NCBI GenBank assembly: GCA_041168905.1
Contig: JBEEJZ010000271.1
Coordinates: 1-24,931, forward strand
DNA: 24,931 nucleotides
Direction: 5' to 3'
Origin: JBEEJZ01 sp041168905
GTDB lineage: Bacteria > Pseudomonadota > Gammaproteobacteria > Burkholderiales > Burkholderiaceae_C
The position numbers and the translations under genes were made by a program. A model generated the notes under the pieces. It had not been told where the DNA came from. It ran no database searches and was given only the letters and a program-made list of their open reading frames with translations. Shown here piece by piece: positions 14,680 to 22,487 of this stretch. Position 1 is the first letter of the stretch. Each line of letters opens with the position of its first letter.

Positions 14680-15348
14680 TCAGCTCCGGTCACTCACGGC
14701 CTGGGCAAAAGCATCAATCAGACGACGGATGGGCGCTTGCTTGAGCTTGAGCGACGCCTGGTTGACCACCAGACGCGAGCTGATGTCCATGATGTGCTCG
14801 ACCTCGACCAGGTGATTGGCCTTCAGGGTGTTGCCGGTGGATACCAGATCGACGATGGCGTCTGCCAAGCCGGTGAGTGGCGCCAATTCCATGCTGCCAT
14901 AGAGTTTGATCAAGTCCACGTGCACACCCTTGGTGGCAAAAAACTCGCGCGCGATAGCCACATATTTGGTCGCGACCCGCAGACGCGACCCCTTGCGCAC
15001 CGCGCTGGCGTAGTCGAAATCGGCGCGCACGGCCACGCTGATGCGGCACTTGGCAATCTGCAGGTCCAGCGGCTGGTAGAGGCCAGAACTGCCAGCCGCA
15101 CCACCCCATTCCATGTCGTGCTCAATCAAGGTATCTTTACCGGTAATGCCCAGATCAGCACCCCCGTATTGCACATAGGTGGGGACATCGGTGGCACGCA
15201 CCACCAGCACACGCACGTCAGGCTGGTTGGTGTCCAGTATCAGCTTGCGTGACTTTTCGGGGTCATCCAGCACCTCGATGCCGGCGGCACGCAGCAGCGG
15301 CAAGGTGTCTTCAAAAATTCTGCCTTTGGACAGTGCGAGCGTGATCAT
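14680..15348 (-). CDS. hisG: ATP phosphoribosyltransferase, short form
   Basis: 222-residue catalytic subunit that joins ATP and PRPP in the first, feedback-controlled step of histidine synthesis. LALSKGRIFEDTLPLL, YVQYGGADLGITGKD and a PRPP loop around DLVSTGNTLKANHL identify it. It lacks the C-terminal regulatory domain of long HisG, so it belongs to the short class that works with HisZ; no hisZ is present in the window. The start overlaps the murA stop as ATGA, placing hisG directly behind murA with no leader peptide or attenuator between them. Confidence 0.97.
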   Translation of the reverse strand: MITLALSKGRIFEDTLPLLRAAGIEVLDDPEKSRKLILDTNQPDVRVLVVRATDVPTYVQYGGADLGITGKDTLIEHDMEWGGAAGSSGLYQPLDLQIAKCRISVAVRADFDYASAVRKGSRLRVATKYVAIAREFFATKGVHVDLIKLYGSMELAPLTGLADAIVDLVSTGNTLKANHLVEVEHIMDISSRLVVNQASLKLKQAPIRRLIDAFAQAVSDRS

Positions 15349-16613
15349 GCTTTCACCCTTTCGATGTCGGCACCCAGGCCGCGCAACTTGGCTTCCATGC
15401 GGTCGTAGCCGCGGTCCAGGTGGTAGATACGGTCGACTTCGGTCTGCCCATCGGCCACCAGTCCGGCAATCACCAGACTGGCAGACGCACGCAGGTCGGT
15501 GGCCATCACGGTAGCGCCAGACAAACGCTCTGTCCCCTCCACCAGCGCCACCTTGCCATCGATCTGGATATGGGCGCCCAAACGTACCAGTTCATTGACA
15601 TGCATGAACCGGTTTTCGAAGATCGTCTCGGTTACTTTGGCCGTACCGCTGGAAATGCAATTGAGCGCCATGAACTGCGCCTGCATGTCGGTAGGAAAGC
15701 CGGGGTACTCGGTGGTGCGGAAACTTTGAGCCTTCAGGCGTCCTTGAGACTGCACGCGGATACCGCCATCGATGGCAGAGACCTGTGCGCCCGCCTCCTT
15801 GAGCTTGTCGATCACGGCCTCCAGATGGTCGGCCCGGCCGTGGCGCAACACAACGTCGCCTCCGGTAGCAGCCACCGCACACAGGAAAGTGCCCGCCTCG
15901 ATGCGGTCTGCCACGACCTGGTGCTCGCAGCCATGCAGTTTTTCAACGCCCTGGATGCGTATGCGGCTGGTGCCATGGCCTTCAATCCTGGCACCCATCT
16001 TGATGAGCATTTCGGCCAGATCGGGAATTTCCGGTTCTTGCGCCGCGTTCTCCAGAATGGTCTCCCCTTCGGCCAGGGTCGCTGCCATCAGGAAGTTCTC
16101 GGTACCGGTGACGGTCACCATGTCTGTGGCAATGCGGGCCCCTCGAAGGCGGGTCCGCCCCTCGGGCAAGCGTGCAATCATGTAACCATGTTCCACCACG
16201 ATGTCGGCACCCATGGCCTGCAGACCCTTGATGTGCTGGTCCACCGGACGTGAACCGATGGCACACCCACCCGGTAAAGACACACGTGCCTGACCAAAGC
16301 GGGCCAACAAAGGTCCCAGCGCCAACACCGAGGCACGCATGGTCTTGACCAGCTCATAAGGCGCCTCGGGGCTGTGCAAAGGCCCCGCATCCAGTCGCAC
16401 GGAACCATCGTCACCGTGGTCAGCCCGTACACCCATGTTGCGCAGCAACTTGAGCATGGTTTGCACATCCTGCAAACGCGGCACATTGGAGAGAGTCACG
16501 GCGTCTGCGGTCAAGAGCGCCGCACACAGCTCAGGCAGAGCAGCATTCTTGGCACCAGAAATCAGCACCTCACCTTGCAGCGTTCGGCCGCCGCGTATCA
16601 GTAATTTGTCCAT
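15345..16613 (-). CDS. murA: UDP-N-acetylglucosamine 1-carboxyvinyltransferase
   Basis: 422-residue cytoplasmic enzyme that transfers enolpyruvate from PEP to UDP-GlcNAc, the first committed step of peptidoglycan synthesis. K22-N23 in SGAKNAALP and the catalytic cysteine C117 in PGGCAIGSRP are present, so the protein should bind fosfomycin; replacement of that cysteine by aspartate is the known resistant form and is not seen. It starts 12 bases after the BolA-family gene and overlaps hisG by 4 bases. The pairing with an ibaG-like gene and the mla genes matches the order in E. coli. Confidence 0.97.
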   Translation of the reverse strand: MDKLLIRGGRTLQGEVLISGAKNAALPELCAALLTADAVTLSNVPRLQDVQTMLKLLRNMGVRADHGDDGSVRLDAGPLHSPEAPYELVKTMRASVLALGPLLARFGQARVSLPGGCAIGSRPVDQHIKGLQAMGADIVVEHGYMIARLPEGRTRLRGARIATDMVTVTGTENFLMAATLAEGETILENAAQEPEIPDLAEMLIKMGARIEGHGTSRIRIQGVEKLHGCEHQVVADRIEAGTFLCAVAATGGDVVLRHGRADHLEAVIDKLKEAGAQVSAIDGGIRVQSQGRLKAQSFRTTEYPGFPTDMQAQFMALNCISSGTAKVTETIFENRFMHVNELVRLGAHIQIDGKVALVEGTERLSGATVMATDLRASASLVIAGLVADGQTEVDRIYHLDRGYDRMEAKLRGLGADIERVKA

Positions 16614-16625
16614 GGATCGACGGTA

Positions 16626-16868
16626 TCAGGCGGCCAAAGCGGCCCATTCTGCAGGGGTGTAGGTTTTCATGGACAGCGCATGCACCTCATCGGTGTGCAT
16701 CTTGGCGCCCAGCGTGGCATACACCCGCTGGTGACGCTGAATGGCACGCTTGCCCTCGAACTCAGAGGACACGATGGTGGCGTACCAGTGACGGCCGTCG
16801 CCATCCAGCGCGCAGTGCGCACAATTCAGGTTCGCGGTGATGATGGATTGAAGTTCTTCTGCAGTCAT
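16626..16868 (-). CDS. BolA-family protein, IbaG-like
   Basis: 80-residue BolA-fold protein. The region FEGKRAIQRHQRVYATLG followed by MHTDEVHALSMKTYTPAEW is the family core, with the conserved histidine; a cysteine pair (NCAHC) lies near the N-terminus. BolA proteins pair with monothiol glutaredoxins to bind [2Fe-2S] clusters. Placement between the mla-linked genes and murA is the same as that of ibaG (yrbA) in E. coli. ATG 16868 (MTAEEL) gives the expected length; the open frame to 16955 overlaps the permease gene. Confidence 0.92.
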   Translation of the reverse strand: MTAEELQSIITANLNCAHCALDGDGRHWYATIVSSEFEGKRAIQRHQRVYATLGAKMHTDEVHALSMKTYTPAEWAALAA

Positions 16869-16891
16869 CTCAAAAACAGGTGTGCGGCCCT

Positions 16892-17647
16892 TCAGCTGCG
16901 TATCTTGTAACCGGTGCGCAGCAAGTGCACCGTGAAGGCGCTCACCCCCAGCCATGCACTACCCACCACGCCCAAGCTGAGCCAGGGAGAGACATCGCTC
17001 ACCCCGAAGAAGCCGTAGCGAAAGCCATCGATCATGTAAAAAAACGGATTGATATGGCTCAACGATTGCCAGAAGGCTGGCAAGGAGTGGATGGAATAGA
17101 ACACACCACTCAAAAATGTCATCGGCATGATGATGAAGTTCTGAAAGGCAGCCAGCTGATCAAATTTTTCAGCCCAAAGGCCGGCGATAACGCCCAGTGT
17201 TCCCATCAGCGCAGCTCCGAGTACCGCAAACACCACGATCCAGGCCGGCGAAACAAACTCTGGCCGGGCAAACCAGGCAGTGGCCGCAAACACCCCTAAC
17301 CCCACCAGCAAGCCACGGGCGATGCTGGAGCCCACATAGGCAAAAAACCAGGCCCAGTGGGACAAGGGCGTCAGCAGCAAAAACACGATATTGCCCATGA
17401 TCTTGCTCTGGATCAGGGACGAAGAGCTGTTGGCAAAGGCGTTTTGCAGCACGCTCATCATCACGAGACCGGGCAACAAAAACACGGTGTAACTGATGCT
17501 GTCATAGACCTTGACGTGCTCTTCAAGCACATGGCCGAAGATCATGAGGTACAAAATGGCCGTGAGCACAGGTGCCGCAATCGTCTGGAAGCTCACCTTC
17601 CAGAAACGCAGCACTTCCTTGTAAAACAGGGTTTGCCAGCCGGTCAT
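16892..17647 (-). CDS. ABC-2 type exporter permease, YadH-like
   Basis: 251-residue inner-membrane protein with about six membrane segments and the N-terminal amphipathic start (TLFYKEVLRFWKV) of ABC-2 permeases. Sequence feel and length match E. coli YadH, whose substrate is unknown. ATG 17647 overlaps the stop of the ATPase gene as ATGA, so the pair is translated together and forms one transporter. Position between mlaB and the ibaG-like gene suggests an envelope role, but the sequence does not show the substrate. Confidence 0.93.
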   Translation of the reverse strand: MTGWQTLFYKEVLRFWKVSFQTIAAPVLTAILYLMIFGHVLEEHVKVYDSISYTVFLLPGLVMMSVLQNAFANSSSSLIQSKIMGNIVFLLLTPLSHWAWFFAYVGSSIARGLLVGLGVFAATAWFARPEFVSPAWIVVFAVLGAALMGTLGVIAGLWAEKFDQLAAFQNFIIMPMTFLSGVFYSIHSLPAFWQSLSHINPFFYMIDGFRYGFFGVSDVSPWLSLGVVGSAWLGVSAFTVHLLRTGYKIRS

Positions 17648-18603
17648 GCCGAAGCTCCTGCCTGGGCCGCGGCCACGGTCCTAGCTCCAGCTTTCCCGCT
17701 CATCACATCCAGAAAAACGTCTTCCAGGTCAGCCCGACGGATCTCGATGTCCTGGGCTTGCAAACCCGCTTGGCGCACGGCGGCCAGGTAGTTTTCAATT
17801 TCAAGGGCATCGTGAGCAGGAAACTGCACGATGCGCCCAGTGACGCGGGCCCGGCCGGCCAGGGCCTCGGGCAATTCACCGTCGACCTTGAAGCGCAGCA
17901 CATTGCTCGACGAGGCCTTGAGCAATTCGGAAGTGCTGTCATGGGCCACGATGCGGCCCGACTTGAGCATGGCAATGCGCCCGCACAAGGCCTCGGCCTC
18001 TTCGAGATAGTGGGTGGTCAGCAGCACGGTGTGGCCCTGTTTGTTGAGTTTGGCAATGAACTGCCACAGGGTTTGGCGCAACTCCACGTCCACGCCCGCC
18101 GTGGGCTCGTCCAGCACGATCACTGGCGGGCGATGAACCAGGGCCTGGGCCACCAGCACCCGCCGCTTCATGCCACCGGAGAGTTGGCGCATGTTGGCGT
18201 TGGCCTTGTCGGCCAGTCCCAGGCTGCCCAGGAGTTCGTCAATCCAGTCGTCGTTGTTTTTGACACCGAAGTAGCCCGACTGAATGCGTAGTGCCTCGCG
18301 AACATTGAAAAACGGGTCAAACACCAGCTCTTGGGGCACCACACCCAGTTTGCGGCGCGCCTGGGCATAGTCGCCTTGCACGTCACTGCCCAGCACCGAC
18401 ACCTTGCCGCTGCTGGCGCGCGTCAGACCCGCCAGTATGCTGATCAAGGTGGTTTTACCGGCACCGTTGGGGCCGAGCAGGCCAAAGAAGTCGCCCTCCC
18501 GAATGTCCAGGGTGACATCGTCAAGCGCTAGAAATGTGCCTCCCGTGGTGCCGCGTGACGAGGGGTAGGCCTTGGAGACCGATTGAAACGATATTGCTGA
18601 CAT
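17644..18603 (-). CDS. ABC exporter ATP-binding protein, YadG-like
   Basis: 319-residue ATPase for the adjacent permease. Walker A is GPNGAGKT (residues 44-51), the Q-loop is at Q91, the signature is LSGGM (141-145), Walker B is VIVLDEP (161-167) and the switch histidine is H198. A C-terminal stretch of about 90 residues follows the nucleotide domain, as in YadG and DrrA-type exporters. It starts 12 bases downstream of mlaB. All catalytic residues are intact. The substrate is unknown. Confidence 0.94.
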   Translation of the reverse strand: MSAISFQSVSKAYPSSRGTTGGTFLALDDVTLDIREGDFFGLLGPNGAGKTTLISILAGLTRASSGKVSVLGSDVQGDYAQARRKLGVVPQELVFDPFFNVREALRIQSGYFGVKNNDDWIDELLGSLGLADKANANMRQLSGGMKRRVLVAQALVHRPPVIVLDEPTAGVDVELRQTLWQFIAKLNKQGHTVLLTTHYLEEAEALCGRIAMLKSGRIVAHDSTSELLKASSSNVLRFKVDGELPEALAGRARVTGRIVQFPAHDALEIENYLAAVRQAGLQAQDIEIRRADLEDVFLDVMSGKAGARTVAAAQAGASA

Positions 18604-18615
18604 GAGCCGCGAATT

Positions 18616-18915
18616 TTAAGCGGCCGTGGCTAACGGGGACTTGAGCGCAGATGTGGGGAGCAGTTCGGCAATGCCATAAAGCTGGGCAAGATCATGCAAA
18701 TGACCGGGCATGCCGTGGATCATCACGTTTTTACCGTGCTCTCGACCCGCGCGTTGGCAAGCCAACAAAACCGCCAGCGCAGAGGAATCAAACCTCTCCA
18801 ATGGGGTGGCGTCCAGCGCGATCACGTCAACCGTTGAGGTCCGCAAACCCGCCACCAAATAGCGCAGGCAATCTGTTGCCTGGGCATGGGTCAGCTCTTT
18901 GGGCAATGCCAGCAT
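18616..18915 (-). CDS. mlaB: STAS-domain protein of the Mla complex (MlaB)
   Basis: 99-residue cytoplasmic STAS protein. The core LDATPLERFDSSALAVLLA is the typical STAS helix region with the conserved aspartate-serine pair. In E. coli MlaB binds MlaF and keeps the MlaFEDB transporter stable and active. A single base separates it from the mlaC stop. Low sequence conservation is normal for this subunit, and its place in the operon is what makes the call firm. Confidence 0.9.
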   Translation of the reverse strand: MLALPKELTHAQATDCLRYLVAGLRTSTVDVIALDATPLERFDSSALAVLLACQRAGREHGKNVMIHGMPGHLHDLAQLYGIAELLPTSALKSPLATAA

Positions 18916-18916
18916 C

Positions 18917-19558
18917 TCAGCCCTTGTTAGCGCTGTTGGATTTGTTGCGCTCAGCCAGCATATTGATCAAGCCGTCCACACCCTTGGCATTGATCTGCTG
19001 GGCAAACTGGTTGCGGTAGGTGTCCACCAACCACACACCCAGGACATTGATGTCGTAAATTTTCCAGCCCAGGCCCTGCCCGGCCGTTTTTTCCAGGCGG
19101 TAATCCAGACTCACCGGCTCGCCCCGACCCCGGATTTCCGTGCGCACCACCAGCTCTTTGTCGTCTGCAGAAGCGCGCAAAGGCTTCATGGAAATGGTCT
19201 GATCACCCACCTGGGACAAAGCTCCGGAGTAGGTGCGTACCAGCAAAATCTTGAACTCTTCTTGCAGTCGCTTTTGCTGCTCCGGTGTAGCCTGACGCCA
19301 GGCTGGCCCAACGGCAGACGCCGTCATTCGCTGGAAGTTGACATGCGGAATGACCCGGCTATCCACCACGGCAATGACGCGGTTGATGTCTCCCGACTGA
19401 AGCGTTTTGTCGGTGCGGATGGTTTCCAGCATCTCGCTCGACAGGCGTTTGATCATCTGATCGGGTGCCTCATCGGCCGCGCGGGCGGCTGCCCCGATGA
19501 GAGCTACACCGGCAAACGCCAGTCCGGCCAGCAACTTGTACATGTCACGACGATTCAT
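18917..19558 (-). CDS. mlaC: Periplasmic phospholipid-binding protein MlaC
   Basis: 213-residue lipid shuttle between outer-membrane MlaA and inner-membrane MlaFEDB. From ATG 19558 the N-terminus is MNRRDMYKLL, then a hydrophobic stretch, then a likely cleavage after AARA (about residue 27). The mature part shows the MlaC/Ttg2D fold signature, with a conserved core around IPHVNFQRMT and a C-terminal segment WKIYDINVLGVWLVDTYRNQF. An ATG at 19567 is an equally possible start, adding three residues. The paired arginines resemble a Tat signal, unlike the Sec signal of E. coli MlaC. Confidence 0.94.
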   Translation of the reverse strand: MNRRDMYKLLAGLAFAGVALIGAAARAADEAPDQMIKRLSSEMLETIRTDKTLQSGDINRVIAVVDSRVIPHVNFQRMTASAVGPAWRQATPEQQKRLQEEFKILLVRTYSGALSQVGDQTISMKPLRASADDKELVVRTEIRGRGEPVSLDYRLEKTAGQGLGWKIYDINVLGVWLVDTYRNQFAQQINAKGVDGLINMLAERNKSNSANKG

Positions 19559-19591
19559 GGCCTGCATCACTTTCAATCTTTGTGTCTGCCC

Positions 19592-20323
19592 TCAAGGCAC
19601 GGGTGTGGGTGCATCTTCCGGGGGATTGCCGTCATAAACGAGACTGCGACGACGCTGCAAATAAACATCACGGGTAAAGCTGTACGGGTCCAGCGCAGCG
19701 CCGTCGATCAGGTCACCAGCGCGCAGCAAGCGCGCCCTCAGATCCACGAGGTTCAGCACATCCAGAGAAGTGCGGACTCCCTGATTGTCCAGACCTTCGA
19801 GCGGATCAAACTTGTAATCCACAGGCAGGGCCGCCGTGTCCCGCAGGGTGGACGAGCCCAACAGAGGTAAGACCACATAAGGCCCTGGCCCCATGCCCCA
19901 GCTCCCCAAGGTCTGTCCAAAGTCCTCGGGGTGGCGCTCTATGCCCAGGTCGGAGGCGATATCGAAGATACCCCCGAGCCCCAAAAAGGTATTGACGCCA
20001 AACCTGGCCAGGTTGTCACCCGCCGCCGCCCCCTTGAACTGCAAAAGGTTGTTGGCCGCGGACCAAAGATCATCCAGGTTACTGAAAAAGTTGCGCACGC
20101 CACTTCGAATGGGACGGGGCGTGATCTCCTGATAGGCCGTGGCCACTGGCTTGAGCACAACCCGGTCCACCGCATCGTTGAAAGCGTAGGTCCCCCGATT
20201 GACCGTTTCTAGCGGATCCGCCGGATGACCGCCCGGCAGGCTTGAGCAGGCACTCAGTGTTACCAGCAGCAAAGGTGCTATCAGCCACCGCCGCCATCGT
20301 TCACCCAACATCACAGTAAACAC
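19592..20323 (-). CDS. mlaA: Outer-membrane phospholipid-scavenging lipoprotein MlaA (VacJ)
   Basis: Ring-shaped outer-membrane lipoprotein of about 243 residues that removes phospholipids from the outer leaflet and hands them to MlaC. A signal peptide ends in the lipobox LSAC. DPLETVNRGTYAFND, the glycine-rich block around FGVNTFLGLGGIFDIA, and GPGPYVVLPLLG are family hallmarks. I chose GTG 20323 because GGAG stands 5 bases upstream; ATG 20311 and GTG 20329 are alternatives, and all keep the signal peptide. The gene lies inside the mla operon between mlaD and mlaC, not apart from it as in E. coli. Confidence 0.94.
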   Translation of the reverse strand: MFTVMLGERWRRWLIAPLLLVTLSACSSLPGGHPADPLETVNRGTYAFNDAVDRVVLKPVATAYQEITPRPIRSGVRNFFSNLDDLWSAANNLLQFKGAAAGDNLARFGVNTFLGLGGIFDIASDLGIERHPEDFGQTLGSWGMGPGPYVVLPLLGSSTLRDTAALPVDYKFDPLEGLDNQGVRTSLDVLNLVDLRARLLRAGDLIDGAALDPYSFTRDVYLQRRRSLVYDGNPPEDAPTPVP

Positions 20324-20338
20324 AAACACTCCCTCTTT

Positions 20339-20818
20339 TTATTTGCCCGACGGCGCTGCAGGGCCTTCAGCAGCCTTGCTGTACAAAAACTGCCCGATTA
20401 GGTTCTCCAGGACCACCGCAGACTGGGTGGCGCTGATGTGGTCACCTGCCACCAGATTTTTTTCTGCCGCACCGGCTTCAATGCCGATGTATTGCTCACC
20501 CAGTAAACCACTGGTCAAAATTTTGAGGGAACTGTCGGCAGGAAATCCGTAACGCCCTTCCATCGACAGGGTCACCCTGGCCTGAAAGGATTTGTCATCA
20601 AAGGCGATGGCCTCCACACGGCCCACCACCACGCCTGCACTGCGCACCGCCGCCTTGGGTTTGAGCCCTCCGACGTTGTCAAACTTGGCAGTCACCCGGT
20701 ATGTGGGCTGGAAATTCAGCGTGAGCAGGTTGGCCGACTGCAAAGCCAAAAACAGGATCGCGGCAGCACCGATCAGCACAAACAAACCCACCCACACATC
20801 GTTCTTAGAGCGTTGCAC
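20339..20818 (-). CDS. mlaD: MCE-domain lipid transport protein MlaD
   Basis: 159-residue inner-membrane protein with one N-terminal membrane segment (about residues 8-27) and a single periplasmic MCE domain (about 38-118); MlaD forms the hexameric ring through which lipids pass. Recognisable parts are FDNVGGLKPKAAVRSAGVVVG and LTSGLLGEQYIGIE. Translation starts at GTG 20818, which has a strong AAGGAGGGG ribosome site 3-4 bases before it, so the rare start codon is well supported. It starts 10 bases after mlaE. Length is normal for the family. Confidence 0.95.
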   Translation of the reverse strand: MQRSKNDVWVGLFVLIGAAAILFLALQSANLLTLNFQPTYRVTAKFDNVGGLKPKAAVRSAGVVVGRVEAIAFDDKSFQARVTLSMEGRYGFPADSSLKILTSGLLGEQYIGIEAGAAEKNLVAGDHISATQSAVVLENLIGQFLYSKAAEGPAAPSGK

Positions 20819-20828
20819 GAGCCCCTCC

Positions 20829-21611
20829 TTAAATTGTGAACATCATGGCCGTCAGGACAAAATCCAGACCCAGCACCGACAACGAAGCCATGACCACCGT
20901 GCGCGTCGTCGCACTGGCAACACCCTCGGGGGTCGGCTGGGCTTCGAAACCCTGCAACAGGGCAATGAAGGTGACGGTGAAGCCGAACACGATGCTCTTG
21001 ATCACACCGTTGCCCACGTCCTGCCACACGTCCACGCCCCCCTGGATCTGACTCCAGAACGAGCCGGCGTCCACGCCGATCATCAAGACACCCACAACCC
21101 AGCCGCCGATGATGCCCATGGCACTGAAGACTGCGGCCAGCAGGGGCATGGCAATCACACCACCCCAGAAGCGGGGGGCGAGTACCCGTTTGATGGGGTC
21201 CACCGCCATCATTTCCATGACACTGATTTGCTCACCGGCCTTCATCAGGCCAATCTCGGCCGTCAGGGATGTACCCGCCCGCCCGGCAAACAACAGCGCC
21301 GTGACCACCGGCCCAAGCTCACGCACCAGGCTGAGTGTCACCAGCAAACCCAGCGCCTCGGACGAACCGTAGCGCTGTAGCGTGTAGTAGCCCTGCAGGC
21401 CAAACACAAAACCCACAAACAGTCCGGACACCGCAATGATGGCTAGCGAGTAGTTGCCCAAAAAATGAATCTGATCCCGCACCAGTGAAAACCGACGCAG
21501 ATTGCTGCCCAGGGTTCCGAGCAAGCGGACAAACAGACGGGCACCCAGGCCCAGAGCGGCCAGATGGCGACGGCTTGCAAAACCCACGTCAGCAGGCTTG
21601 AACCCCCTCAT
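20829..21611 (-). CDS. mlaE: Inner-membrane permease MlaE
   Basis: 260-residue integral membrane permease of the MlaFEDB ABC transporter. The domain shows FGLQGYYTLQRYG, SLVRELGPVVTALLFAGRAGT and EIGLMKAGEQISVMEMM, which are hallmarks of the MlaE/YrbE family including the EQ contact helix, followed by about four further membrane segments. ATG 21611 overlaps the mlaF stop as ATGA. The order mlaF-mlaE-mlaD is the same as in E. coli. Confidence 0.96.
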   Translation of the reverse strand: MRGFKPADVGFASRRHLAALGLGARLFVRLLGTLGSNLRRFSLVRDQIHFLGNYSLAIIAVSGLFVGFVFGLQGYYTLQRYGSSEALGLLVTLSLVRELGPVVTALLFAGRAGTSLTAEIGLMKAGEQISVMEMMAVDPIKRVLAPRFWGGVIAMPLLAAVFSAMGIIGGWVVGVLMIGVDAGSFWSQIQGGVDVWQDVGNGVIKSIVFGFTVTFIALLQGFEAQPTPEGVASATTRTVVMASLSVLGLDFVLTAMMFTI

Positions 21612-22453
21612 GCGGCACCCCCGACAGCAGCTATCTGCCGAGCCATCCCGACCCCGAAGTCATCTGCCACTGGAACGCAGGGGTAATGAAAGCGCACTGG
21701 GCCATCCGGCAAGGCATGCACGTATTGGTAGACCAGTGGGTCGGTACTCTCACGGACTTCATCTGGCGTCCCTTGGGCAGCAATCTTGCCGTTGGCCAGA
21801 ATGATCACGTGATCGGCAATTCCAAAGGTTTGTTCCAGCTCATGGGACACGAAGATGCTGGTCAGGCCCATGGCATCGTTCAGCTCCCGAATCAGGCGGG
21901 CGGCAGTGCCCAGGGAAATCGGGTCCAGGCCAGAGAAAGGCTCGTCATACATCACCAACTCAGGGTCCAGAGCGATAGCCCGCGCCAGAGCAATCCGCCT
22001 CGCCATGCCACCAGACACTTCGCTGGGCATGAGGTCACGCGCGCCGCGCAGACCCACGGCATTGAGCTTCATCAGCACGATATCGCGTATCAGGGGTTCA
22101 GGCAGCTGGGTGTGCTCGCGCAGCGGAAACGCCACGTTATCAAACACACTCAGGTCCGCAAAAAGGGCGCCAAACTGAAACAGCATGCCCATGCGACGAC
22201 GAGCCGCATAGAGCTGGGATTGATCCATCCGGGTAACGTCTTGCCCATCAAACAGCAACTGCCCCCGCTGAGCCCGGTTTTGCCCCCCGATCAAACGCAA
22301 AATGGTCGTTTTACCCCCGCCAGAGGCCCCCATCAGAGCGGTGACCTTGCCACGAGGCACACTCAGAGAAACGTCGTCCAGGATGAGACGCTCCCCGTAG
22401 CCAAAGCTCAGGTGACTCAGTTCGACAAGGGAGTTGGACATGGGGGTGGTCAT
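21608..22453 (-). CDS. mlaF: ATP-binding protein MlaF of the Mla transporter
   Basis: 281-residue ATPase that drives phospholipid movement by MlaFEDB. Walker A is GASGGGKTT, the Q-loop is in MLFQFGALF, the signature is SGGMARR, Walker B is LVMYDEP and the switch histidine is in VSHELEQ. ATG 22453 (MTTPMSNS) and ATG 22441 (MSNSLV) are both possible; neither has a ribosome site, and the first lies only 7 bases from a strong hairpin that ends the gltBD operon. It is the first gene of the 24-gene run. Confidence 0.95.
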   Translation of the reverse strand: MTTPMSNSLVELSHLSFGYGERLILDDVSLSVPRGKVTALMGASGGGKTTILRLIGGQNRAQRGQLLFDGQDVTRMDQSQLYAARRRMGMLFQFGALFADLSVFDNVAFPLREHTQLPEPLIRDIVLMKLNAVGLRGARDLMPSEVSGGMARRIALARAIALDPELVMYDEPFSGLDPISLGTAARLIRELNDAMGLTSIFVSHELEQTFGIADHVIILANGKIAAQGTPDEVRESTDPLVYQYVHALPDGPVRFHYPCVPVADDFGVGMARQIAAVGGAA

Positions 22454-22460
22454 CAAAATA

Positions 22461-22486
22461 CAAAAGCCGGTATTGCCCGGCTTTTG
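22461..22486 (-). terminator. Rho-independent terminator of the gltBD operon
   Basis: Perfect 10-bp stem (CAAAAGCCGG at 22461-22470 and CCGGCTTTTG at 22477-22486) with a 6-base loop. Read on the minus strand, the stem is followed by TATTTTG, giving an A-rich base, a GC-rich top and a broken T-tract. It begins 53 bases after the gltD stop and ends 7 bases before the mlaF ATG. Confidence 0.8.
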
Positions 22487-22487
22487 C

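Noticed and set aside
14653..15348. Search for a his leader peptide or attenuator before hisG
   Set aside because: The hisG start overlaps the murA stop, and I see no histidine-rich short frame or terminator near it.
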